Shown here one piece after another: positions 44,402 to 52,275 of a stretch of 64,000 nucleotides of DNA. The stretch comes from CAXBGS01 sp963975425 (GTDB lineage: Bacteria; Planctomycetota; Planctomycetia; Pirellulales; Pirellulaceae), in assembly GCA_963975425.1 (NCBI GenBank), contig CAXBGS010000004.1, positions 604,972 through 668,971 of the forward strand, given 5' to 3'. The notes under the pieces were generated by a model. The model made no database searches. It worked only from the letters and a program-made list of their open reading frames with translations, and was not told the origin of the DNA. Numbering within the stretch: position 1 is the first letter of the stretch; each line of letters begins with the position of its first letter. The translations under genes were made by a program, and so were the position numbers.

Positions 44402-45047
44402 CCGAAACGACCGGACGATCCGGGCAATCGTAGCGATTGGAAGTTTGGTTGCGATCCTCGCCATAGGTATCCCGTGGGTCGATGAATACATCAGCCTCGG
44501 ACGAGATGCGTCGGAGCTGAGCGAACTGAGAGTCGAATTGATCGATGCTCAGGAACGCAACGCGCAACTCGATCGACTGGAAAAGAAACTTGTCAGACGT
44601 CTCGCGGTTTTATCGCAGCGAAGCGTCGGTACTGACGACATGGCCGACATCCGCGACACGCTGATCGGAATGATTCGCGACGCGGGCGCACGGCTAAGAA
44701 ACCTGGATGTGGGCAACAGCGATGCTCGCGTCTGGGCAATGGACGACGATCACCCGCGTGCGGCAACCATGCCTCAATACGCGGACGAATCCGAATACGA
44801 ACTATTAACACACACCGTTGACTTGCGAGCCGACGGGTCGCTGGAATCCATACGAAAGATCATGTCCGGAATCCTCGACCAAGGATGGTTGATGACAACG
44901 ACCAACATGAAAATCGTACCAACAGGAGTGCGTGAATCACCGATCTCGATCGAACTGCGACTTGTTTTGTACGGCTTGCAAGATCGACCGGAAGAAGAAC
45001 TCGAAGAAGACTTCGCATCACGAATAGGCGAGACCAAGCTTCGGTAA
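44394..45047 (+). CDS. PilO-like inner-membrane assembly protein
   Basis: Short cytoplasmic N-terminus, one membrane span (IRAIVAIGSLVAILAIGIPW), then a coiled coil (ELSELRVELIDAQERNAQLDR) and a C-terminal ferredoxin-like region that ends with ELRLVLYGLQDRPEEELEED. This layout (span, coiled coil, small domain) is that of PilO/GspM. The ATG overlaps the end of the PilM/N gene by eight bases and has AAGGA before it. Assignment rests on topology and context; sequence conservation in this family is low. Confidence 0.72.
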   Translation: MNNRNDRTIRAIVAIGSLVAILAIGIPWVDEYISLGRDASELSELRVELIDAQERNAQLDRLEKKLVRRLAVLSQRSVGTDDMADIRDTLIGMIRDAGARLRNLDVGNSDARVWAMDDDHPRAATMPQYADESEYELLTHTVDLRADGSLESIRKIMSGILDQGWLMTTTNMKIVPTGVRESPISIELRLVLYGLQDRPEEELEEDFASRIGETKLR

Positions 45048-45093
45048 CGAAAAACTCGTAAGCATCCGCCCTGCGGATAAAGAGAACGACGCC

Positions 45094-47607
45094 ATGGACG
45101 GCAAGCAATTTCTAACTTCACCGAAATCCGTTCTTCGCACCGGCGTGATGACCGTGCTGGTGTCGTGTACGAACCACGCCGCCTTCGCGGCCGACGCCGA
45201 TCCGTCCCAGCCCGACTGGTCCAATCACCAGCCCGAACCCTTGTTGGTCGACGAGACGCTAAGCAGCCCGATCGAAGACTCTCTGATGGACGTTTCGGCC
45301 GCACTGGTTCGCCCGCGTGGTCGTGTCCTGCAAGCCGAACGCAAAGACCGAACGGCGACCCTTGTGCTCGCCACGACCGAGACGGCCCCGTCACAGCGAC
45401 ATGCGGATGTCGATACCGACATATCCGTCTCGCGACCGGCGGCGGCCGAATCGACTTGGCTGCGGATGCAAGCCGAGCAACACAAATCAGAACCGGAAAC
45501 GACGCAACCGCAAGTCGAAGTCGCCGATCGCCCCACATCCATCGATGAAGCACTTCTTCGGCGAGGCAGCATCTCGTTCCGAAAGACGCCGATTTCAGAA
45601 GTCGTGTTCCTGCTAAGCGACCTGTGGAAGATCAACATCGTCGCCGGCGAGAACGTCACCGGCGATGTCAGCGGCACGTTTCACGAGGCGCCGCTGCGCG
45701 AAGTCTTGGGCGCTGTCCTGACGGCATCCGGGTATAGCTACCAACGCAACGGCCGCAGCCTGGTGGTCCTGCCGATCGATGAAGTCGGATCCGATGACCC
45801 AAACTTTGTGACTGAGACGCTGCAATTGCCCAGCGGCTCGATTGATGAATCGGAAACGATCGAAGCCACGCAATTGTTGCTCAGCGAACGCGGTGAGCTT
45901 CGCAAGCTTGGCAACAATATGGTCTTGATCGTTGACAGCGAAGATCGAATCGAACGTGTCCGCGCACTCTACCGTCAACTCTCACCATCATCGGGACGAA
46001 CTGGCGCGGGCAATCCAGCGAACCACCAAACGGCCCCCGGGGCAACACAACTTACTGGGCAGGCGTCGAGCACGCCGGCACACGTTGCCAGCGGTATCGC
46101 TTACTTTTCGCCTCAATATACCGAAGCGTCTGAGATGGCCGAATCGCTGTCGACGGCTCTTGGCGATGACGCGATCATCGCCGTCTATGCGGAAGAAAAT
46201 CGTATCATGGTCAAAGGCAATCCGGATGTCTTGCGTTTGGCAACCGAAGCAATCGGCCAGCTTGACGTGCCGCGCGCCCAGGTTCGTATCACCGCGATGA
46301 TTTATGACGTGGGGCTAACAGAACTCGAACGCCTGGGTGTTGATTGGTCACAGCGTCCACACAGCAGCACAATCCAAGCATTTTCGCCTAGCGATGACAC
46401 ATCGGTGTTCCGCAACGAAGTGACGGCAAGTACCGGATTGATCAGCGATCCGACCGCCGCCGGTGCTGCAAACCTGGCGATCCGAACGCTGAACAACTCA
46501 TTCGACGCCGGTATGTTGCTGCAAGCATTGAATTCGATTTCGGAATCGAAACTTCTCGCCGACCCTTCCATCACGGTCGGTGATCGACGTGAAGCTTCGA
46601 TCAAAATCGTTCAACGTATCCCGATCTTGGCGGCCGACCCGGTCGAGAATTCTGGCGTCGTTTTCTCGCAGGTTCAGTTCGAGGACGCCGGCGTGATCTT
46701 GAACGTCACACCGCGAATCAGCCGCGACGGCACGATCGAAATGCAAGTCCAGCCGGAATACAGCGTTGTGGTGGACTTCATCGACAACAACCCGGTCATT
46801 GACAGTCGTACGGCGCAAACCACCCTGCGAGTCCAGGACGGGCACATGTTCGTGCTCGGCGGGCTGCGTCAAAAGACGATCACCGAAACCGTTCGCGGCG
46901 TTCCGTTTCTAAAGGACATGAAACATTTCGGCAAACTCTTTCGCGCCCACGAAACACAAGTACGTGACAGCGAACTGATCGTATTCATCAAACCAGAAAT
47001 CGTGGTGCCTTGCAGCCTGGGTGCGCCTCGCGAAGAACGTGCGAAGTGTATCAGCAACTGCCAACTCGACCAGATCGCGCACGCAACGCACACACCACAA
47101 ACACCTTACTGTGGAAACATCAATTGTCCCAACCACGCTCCCCGACCTCGAGTCAATGGCGGATCGTTTGACCTGCAATTCACCGCGGGTGCCGACCCGC
47201 ATCATGCGACCGCGACGATTGACGGGATGCCATCGCAAAGTGAAGTCATCTCGGTAATCCAAGACGACGCCGGCACGATTCATCACGTCGATTCTGCCAT
47301 TGACGAAGACGTTTACCTGCGACTGCACCGTGATCTTCGCTCGATGGAATCGCCCGCAACGAATTCCAAGGTGCCCACCGCCACGATGCGAGACACCGTC
47401 GTCCCCGAAAGCCAGTTGCCACTGAGCCAAGCGGCCACACCGGATGGGAACATGATTGAGGCGAAACTACCCACATCGCCCTCGGCGTCACCTCATCGAT
47501 GGCCGGCGCCCACGACTGAGAAATCCACGATGCAAGGCCTGGAAGACGTGGTGATCCAGAACATCGAACCGCCACTCTTCATACGCCGCGTCCCGATGTC
47601 TCCGTAA
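45094..47607 (+). CDS. Secretin (GspD/PilQ-type outer membrane channel)
   Basis: Signal region at the N-terminus, then an STN/N0-like domain (~155-225, SISFRKTPISEVVFLLSDLW) and an N1-like domain (~337-395: FSPQYTEASEMAESL, MVKGNPDVLRLATEAIGQLD). The secretin domain is ~490-640, with LLADPSITVGDRREASIKI, ILNVTPRISRDGTIEMQVQP and the signature VRGVPFLKDMKHFGKLFR before DSELIVFIKPEIV. The last ~190 residues are unusual: a Cys-rich patch (KCISNCQ, YCGNINCPN) and a long flexible tail with no known domain. It would form the outer membrane pore for pseudopilus or type II-like export. It follows the PilO gene by 46 bases with AAAGAGAA as ribosome binding site. No GspE/PilB ATPase or prepilin peptidase is in the window. 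Confidence 0.88.
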   Translation: MDGKQFLTSPKSVLRTGVMTVLVSCTNHAAFAADADPSQPDWSNHQPEPLLVDETLSSPIEDSLMDVSAALVRPRGRVLQAERKDRTATLVLATTETAPSQRHADVDTDISVSRPAAAESTWLRMQAEQHKSEPETTQPQVEVADRPTSIDEALLRRGSISFRKTPISEVVFLLSDLWKINIVAGENVTGDVSGTFHEAPLREVLGAVLTASGYSYQRNGRSLVVLPIDEVGSDDPNFVTETLQLPSGSIDESETIEATQLLLSERGELRKLGNNMVLIVDSEDRIERVRALYRQLSPSSGRTGAGNPANHQTAPGATQLTGQASSTPAHVASGIAYFSPQYTEASEMAESLSTALGDDAIIAVYAEENRIMVKGNPDVLRLATEAIGQLDVPRAQVRITAMIYDVGLTELERLGVDWSQRPHSSTIQAFSPSDDTSVFRNEVTASTGLISDPTAAGAANLAIRTLNNSFDAGMLLQALNSISESKLLADPSITVGDRREASIKIVQRIPILAADPVENSGVVFSQVQFEDAGVILNVTPRISRDGTIEMQVQPEYSVVVDFIDNNPVIDSRTAQTTLRVQDGHMFVLGGLRQKTITETVRGVPFLKDMKHFGKLFRAHETQVRDSELIVFIKPEIVVPCSLGAPREERAKCISNCQLDQIAHATHTPQTPYCGNINCPNHAPRPRVNGGSFDLQFTAGADPHHATATIDGMPSQSEVISVIQDDAGTIHHVDSAIDEDVYLRLHRDLRSMESPATNSKVPTATMRDTVVPESQLPLSQAATPDGNMIEAKLPTSPSASPHRWPAPTTEKSTMQGLEDVVIQNIEPPLFIRRVPMSP

Positions 47608-47622
47608 GCCGCTTTGCGAATA

Positions 47623-47655
47623 GAATCGACGAGTGAACCGAATCGACGAGTGAAC
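47623..47655. repeat. 17-bp direct repeat between convergent operons
   Basis: GAATCGACGAGTGAAC occurs twice, 17 bases apart, between the stops of the secretin and the M50/HlyD genes. Only 72 bases separate the two operons; no clear terminator hairpin was seen. Confidence 0.6.
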
Positions 47656-47679
47656 GCAGCCTTAAGCTCTCACAAGCCG

Positions 47680-49833
47680 TCAATGTTGATCGTGTGCGCG
47701 GTAAAACAGATTGCTGATCGTCACTCGCAAACGCGTTAGCAGTGGTTCGGTGCGATATCCGAACGAGGCCTGCATTCGCATGCCGGCCGGCGTGGCCTCG
47801 GCGGAATGCTGTCCCAGCGAGATTCTCGCCAAGAAATGTGGCTCGAGTAAACGGAGCTGGCCATCGTCTTGCTCGTCGCGCCGGACGGCCAATGGTCCGC
47901 CGGCGGTCGCGGCGAGCGAGGGATCAACTAATTCGTGCGTCGCCCTGGGATCGATCCGATCGAGCTTTCCCGTGTGCCTGCTAAAGTCGGCGGCGGACAA
48001 TGTCACTTGCTGCTCGGTCGCACGCCTCGCTCGCTTGATCCTGCTCTGCGAAACAACCGCAACGATTTCTTTTTCGAACGGCTGGGCAATGTTCAGCAAC
48101 TGATCGCCTTCGCTGACAAACGCACCCACCTTGGTGTTCAAATCGCGGGCAATCACTTGGCCATCACGATGCGCGACCACACGGAGCCCTGCTCGCTGTG
48201 AATCGATTTGCGCCAGTTGTTGTCTCAGCGAGGCTTGCTTGTCTTGCAGAACCAAGACGGTGGCCGCGTCCCGCTGGCTGGCGGCTTGTCGTTTTCGAAT
48301 TTCGTTTTGGGCCAACTGCAATTTCAAACCGAGTTGCCGATCGTCCAATTCGCGGTTTTCCAGTTCGATCAACAAGTCTCCCGCTTGGACGGAATCCAAA
48401 TTGTCGACATGAACTTTTCGAATAAACCCGTCAACGCCGCTGCGCACGATCGTCTGGGGCAGATATTCGGTCACCGCGGGTACTGTCACGGCGGTTGGCA
48501 CAGGCAACCAAGTTACCGATGCAATCAACAAACAAACACATAGACATGTGATGGATCCGGCCCGAACAAACAAGACGCGATCACGCTGCCAAAGCTGCGA
48601 TGCGAACCCCACAAGCTTCTTTGCGGGGTCGGCAAACCATAACACGATACCGATCGCCGTGATCACAATGCCTGCGCCGGAAAAAAGTGTCGATGCGGCG
48701 ACGCCCAGCGTGAAGCAAATCACGACTTTCCACGCCAGCGCGGCAACGCCATAAATCAAGATGAACCATTTTCGCCATCCGGAATAATGTCCCACCTGAT
48801 TGTCGTCGCCTACCAACCATCGATTCGCCACTCGTTTGACGGCATTCATCGACTCGGCATACAGATTGGGAACCTCGATCGCATCGGCCAACATGTGGTA
48901 GCCATCGAATCGCATCAACACGTTTGCATTGAACATGATCGTTGTGACGCTGGCCGTCATCACGATATTTTTAAAGGCCAAGGCGTACTCTTCGGAACGA
49001 GACCATTGCCAAAGAAGAAAGGCGGCCGACGCAATGACCAACTCGGCAAACATCCCGGCACCCGCGACAGCTATGCGCGACCATCGCGAGTTCATTCGCC
49101 AACAACTCGTCACGTCCACATAGGCCAGCGGTGCAAAGAGCACCAAAACGATGCCCGCGTCATGGACATCGCCGCCGCAACGCTGGCAAGCAACCGCGTG
49201 TGCCGTTTCGTGAACCAATTTCAACACCAACCAAGTGCCGAATAAGTAGACAAAATTGGACGAGCTGAAGATCTGTGACGAATCGGCGAGGAATCGATCC
49301 CAATGACCAAGCAGCGAAAACACTGCCCATAAAATCAATGCCGTCGCTATCAAGACCGCCACGGTAGAAAAGCACCAAAGCAAACGTTTGGCGACCGGTG
49401 AAATCCAGGCGGCGGCCGGTCCCAACGGAACTTTGATCCAGAACGGATTGAACCGTTTCAGCAAGCCTAACGGAGTCTCGTCGGTGTTCGACCGCGCATG
49501 GGGACGCCTGACTGGTGGACCTTGGTCGGGTAAGTAGGCGAGTTCGTTTTTCAGCAGCCAACGCTGAATCGTCTCCGCTTGCTTGCCGCCCGGTGCTCGG
49601 CGACCAATCTGAGCAGCGACCAATCCACAGGCCTGCGCAATCGTCGTTTGTCCGTCCAGCAAGGAGATCAACGCGTATTCTTCATAGCCAACGCGAAAGA
49701 AGCGATGCAGGGCAGGAATTTCGAGTCGATATGCCAATTCGCCGCGTTCACGGACGGGCCACACGACGACATCGTCGGCGATTCGTACGCACTGCTGCGC
49801 TAGATCGATAGTGCTTTCGTCACGATCGGTCAT
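47680..49833 (-). CDS. M50 site-2-protease-like metalloprotease fused to a HlyD-type adaptor
   Basis: Three parts can be read. Residues 1-105 are soluble and resemble a small winged-helix or PqqD-like domain (FFRVGYEEYALISLLDGQTT). Residues ~150-440 are a membrane domain with the zinc motif H208-E-T-A-H212 inside a span and a second element NANVLMRFDGYHML with Asp310, the usual third ligand of M50 proteases. From ~450 a lipoyl-like/barrel HlyD region follows (IVRSGVDGFIRKVHVDNLDSV, VVAHRDGQVIARDLNTKVGA) with a coiled coil between. Zinc sites are complete, so protease activity is possible. It is the last gene of the TolC operon, four bases after the adaptor gene. It may process cargo or serve as the inner-membrane channel part. 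Confidence 0.85.
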   Translation of the reverse strand: MTDRDESTIDLAQQCVRIADDVVVWPVRERGELAYRLEIPALHRFFRVGYEEYALISLLDGQTTIAQACGLVAAQIGRRAPGGKQAETIQRWLLKNELAYLPDQGPPVRRPHARSNTDETPLGLLKRFNPFWIKVPLGPAAAWISPVAKRLLWCFSTVAVLIATALILWAVFSLLGHWDRFLADSSQIFSSSNFVYLFGTWLVLKLVHETAHAVACQRCGGDVHDAGIVLVLFAPLAYVDVTSCWRMNSRWSRIAVAGAGMFAELVIASAAFLLWQWSRSEEYALAFKNIVMTASVTTIMFNANVLMRFDGYHMLADAIEVPNLYAESMNAVKRVANRWLVGDDNQVGHYSGWRKWFILIYGVAALAWKVVICFTLGVAASTLFSGAGIVITAIGIVLWFADPAKKLVGFASQLWQRDRVLFVRAGSITCLCVCLLIASVTWLPVPTAVTVPAVTEYLPQTIVRSGVDGFIRKVHVDNLDSVQAGDLLIELENRELDDRQLGLKLQLAQNEIRKRQAASQRDAATVLVLQDKQASLRQQLAQIDSQRAGLRVVAHRDGQVIARDLNTKVGAFVSEGDQLLNIAQPFEKEIVAVVSQSRIKRARRATEQQVTLSAADFSRHTGKLDRIDPRATHELVDPSLAATAGGPLAVRRDEQDDGQLRLLEPHFLARISLGQHSAEATPAGMRMQASFGYRTEPLLTRLRVTISNLFYRAHDQH

Positions 49834-49837
49834 CGGT

Positions 49838-51319
49838 CTACCACCCCAGCGTGCTGCGAACGGTTAGACGCGAGACATCAAAAGCGCGATGAAACAGATT
49901 CCATCCCAGCGGATGCCGATCACAGGCGATCCAACATCGCCCCCGCATTCCCGGACGCAGTATTCCGTCGGGATCGTTGATTAACACCTCGCCGATAAAC
50001 ACATTTTCCTGGTCACGAAGTTCGGCTCTTGGATGAACGCGTTGGAGACTCCCGTGCAACGATTCGCCGGGCAATGCGTGCAACCCTAGCGTGACGGGCA
50101 TACCTTCGCGGACCGATGACCACTCGTGCTCGGGAATGGCGACCTCGACAATCATCTTTCCCAGCGGAGCGACTTCGAACAATGTCTCGCCCTTTTTGAC
50201 CGGTGTCCCCTCGGACTTTTTCAAATCGCCGGCAACGACGACACCGTCAATCGGGCTGCGAATCTCCAAATTGTCTCTGCGGTATTCCAGCAAGCCGGCT
50301 TGTGACTTCAATCGATCTGATTCGAGCGAGGCGATCTGGCTGGCGGCAAAATCATGTTTCGCAATCGAAGTTTTCTTTTCCTGATCGGCGCGATTCCATT
50401 CTGCGCGAACACTGGCCAATTCGTATTCGATCTCGCGTGGGTTGATCGTCGCCAGTAAGTCGCCTTCGGCCACCGTATCGCCTGGGCGAACTTCGACATT
50501 GCTTAGCGGTCCGTCCAGCGGTGCGGCAATGAACCGGCGCTGAACAGGTTGCAACTCACAGTCAGCGCGGACCTTGTATCGCAGCGGAATCAACATCAAC
50601 ACCAAGAGCGCCGCGAGGCTGTAAAGCACCACCGTGCGACGCATCGTCTGAAACGTCGTTGATGCTTGCTGGACAAGTCTTTGCGTCCGAGTCGGTTCAC
50701 TTCGCTGCAAGCTTCCCAACTTGCTGGCCAGCGGCACCGCAACTGTTTCCAAAAAACCTAACGTTGCATCTTGATCTGCCGCATCGATCACGATCAGCGA
50801 ACCGCGCGTGTGCCCCCGCAATTCGCCGAGCGATACGGCAGTGACACTAGTCGCCGCGACTTCGCGAGCATATTGAGCCACCGCCAGCATGGCGTGCCGG
50901 TGATCGTCAGCCTGCGGCGGCCAAGTCGTCGTTGCGGATCGCGCCGCGACCTCTTCGGCAGCGGCTTGCCGTCGGCGACCCGCATCGGAGTGTGGCGACG
51001 TGAACGAATCGCTGCTGGCCAGCACGTGACAATTTGATTCGGGCCGGTCACGCCACGCCAGGATTACTTCTTTGCACGCGAGCGATTCACGACATTGATG
51101 AACCACCACGTTTGCAGCGGCGGACAGTTCCGTCGCATCATCCAACTGAATTTGCAGGTCGATCGTGGCCGACAGCAAACGCAAACGCTGATCGACCGCG
51201 ACGGCATCGACCGCGACGGCGCTGGTGGCCGGCGAAGCGGCGGAGCCGACCGATTGCTTGGCGTCTGAGTCGAATGATCGATCAGCGGCGGCGGGTATGG
51301 ACCGAGATCGATCCGACAT
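49838..51319 (-). CDS. HlyD-family adaptor with a long cytoplasmic N-terminal domain
   Basis: The first ~225 residues are soluble and look GAF-like (RLLSATIDLQIQLDDATELS, SLIVIDAADQDATLGFLETV), which is unusual for HlyD proteins. A membrane span (VVLYSLAALLVLMLIPL) at ~230-250 is followed by a normal adaptor: lipoyl half (FIAAPLDGPLSNVEVRPGDTV), a coiled-coil hairpin (EYELASVRAEWNRADQEK), the second lipoyl half (LEIRSPIDGVVVAGDLKKSEG) and a barrel (KKGETLFEVAPLGKMIVEVAIPE). The protein would bridge inner membrane and TolC. Its ATG shares one base with the stop of the preceding gene (TGATG), which fixes the start. Confidence 0.85.
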   Translation of the reverse strand: MSDRSRSIPAAADRSFDSDAKQSVGSAASPATSAVAVDAVAVDQRLRLLSATIDLQIQLDDATELSAAANVVVHQCRESLACKEVILAWRDRPESNCHVLASSDSFTSPHSDAGRRRQAAAEEVAARSATTTWPPQADDHRHAMLAVAQYAREVAATSVTAVSLGELRGHTRGSLIVIDAADQDATLGFLETVAVPLASKLGSLQRSEPTRTQRLVQQASTTFQTMRRTVVLYSLAALLVLMLIPLRYKVRADCELQPVQRRFIAAPLDGPLSNVEVRPGDTVAEGDLLATINPREIEYELASVRAEWNRADQEKKTSIAKHDFAASQIASLESDRLKSQAGLLEYRRDNLEIRSPIDGVVVAGDLKKSEGTPVKKGETLFEVAPLGKMIVEVAIPEHEWSSVREGMPVTLGLHALPGESLHGSLQRVHPRAELRDQENVFIGEVLINDPDGILRPGMRGRCWIACDRHPLGWNLFHRAFDVSRLTVRSTLGW

Positions 51320-52239
51320 CAGCGGTTCCTCGAACCAGAGCCCGCGGTAACTTTTTCCACCGGTTCGGTTGGCAGCAGGTCCCAGTGACAGGCCGCCCCA
51401 CTGGGAATCGTGCCATCGGCGTTGGGAATACGAATTTTCACGCGGACACTTGCACTTTGTGCATCGGCCGTTGGCGAAACAAACTCAATCACGCCCTGAC
51501 ACGGCTCGCGACGGCTTCCGACCAACACCGTCACCGACTGTTTTTTCTTCAGTTCAACCGCCGCGTCAATCGGCACCGAGAAGACAGCTTTTAAGACATC
51601 GAGCTGAGCGATGTGCATGACGACCGGATCGGTTGGCGAAACAAACTCGCCCGCCTCTTTTTCGATGAAGACAACGTGTCCGTTGATTGGCGACTCGATG
51701 CGTCGCTGTTGAATTTGAGCCTTGACGCGTTCGAATTCCAATCGCCGAATGTTTAACTCTTCTCGCACCGTCTGCAGTCTTGCGGCCGCTTGTCGGTATT
51801 CCGATTCGATGCGGTCGATCTCACGCTGTGATGCGTTTCCTTGGGCGTGCAGGTCTTGGTAGCTTTTTCGTTGTGTGTCGCGAACCTCGAGTTCTGCTTC
51901 GGCACCCAATCGAGCGCCCATCGCGTCTTTTGCCGCCCGCGCAACCGCCAACGACGCCTGCAGCACGTCATCATCAAGTCGCGCCAACAATTGCTGTTGC
52001 GAAACCTGATCACCTTCATCAACTAAGATTTCCGACAATACGCCGATCTCTGACGCCGGCACGGCGACTTGCCGATACGGTTCGGTGAACCCTTCCAACT
52101 CGCTTGCCGTCACTTCCATCGCACAGAGACTGGTCACGGCGATCGCCAACGCAACAACGTGGCGTGCCGTTCGCGGCTGTCGGGTCAGGCCAGCGGTCTG
52201 GCGAGTCACGTGCATCAAGACGCCTTCCTTCAAATTCAT
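51319..52239 (-). CDS. HlyD-family periplasmic adaptor, short type
   Basis: 306 residues with a signal-like hydrophobic N-terminus (VVALAIAVTSLCAMEVTA) and no second span. The adaptor parts are PYRQVAVPASEIGVLSEILVDEGDQVS (split here for length: lipoyl half one), a coiled coil with AKDAMGARLGAEAELEV, and the second lipoyl half IESPINGHVVFIEKEAGEFVS. The last domain contains VTVLVGSRREPCQGVIEFV. It looks like an RND/ABC-type membrane fusion protein. The ATG is fixed by GGAGG seven bases upstream. It is the third gene of the operon, 36 bases after the SecA-like gene. Confidence 0.85.
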   Translation of the reverse strand: MNLKEGVLMHVTRQTAGLTRQPRTARHVVALAIAVTSLCAMEVTASELEGFTEPYRQVAVPASEIGVLSEILVDEGDQVSQQQLLARLDDDVLQASLAVARAAKDAMGARLGAEAELEVRDTQRKSYQDLHAQGNASQREIDRIESEYRQAAARLQTVREELNIRRLEFERVKAQIQQRRIESPINGHVVFIEKEAGEFVSPTDPVVMHIAQLDVLKAVFSVPIDAAVELKKKQSVTVLVGSRREPCQGVIEFVSPTADAQSASVRVKIRIPNADGTIPSGAACHWDLLPTEPVEKVTAGSGSRNR

Positions 52240-52275
52240 CGAAATTCCTCCCTGGTCATATCTGCATCGGGCCGA

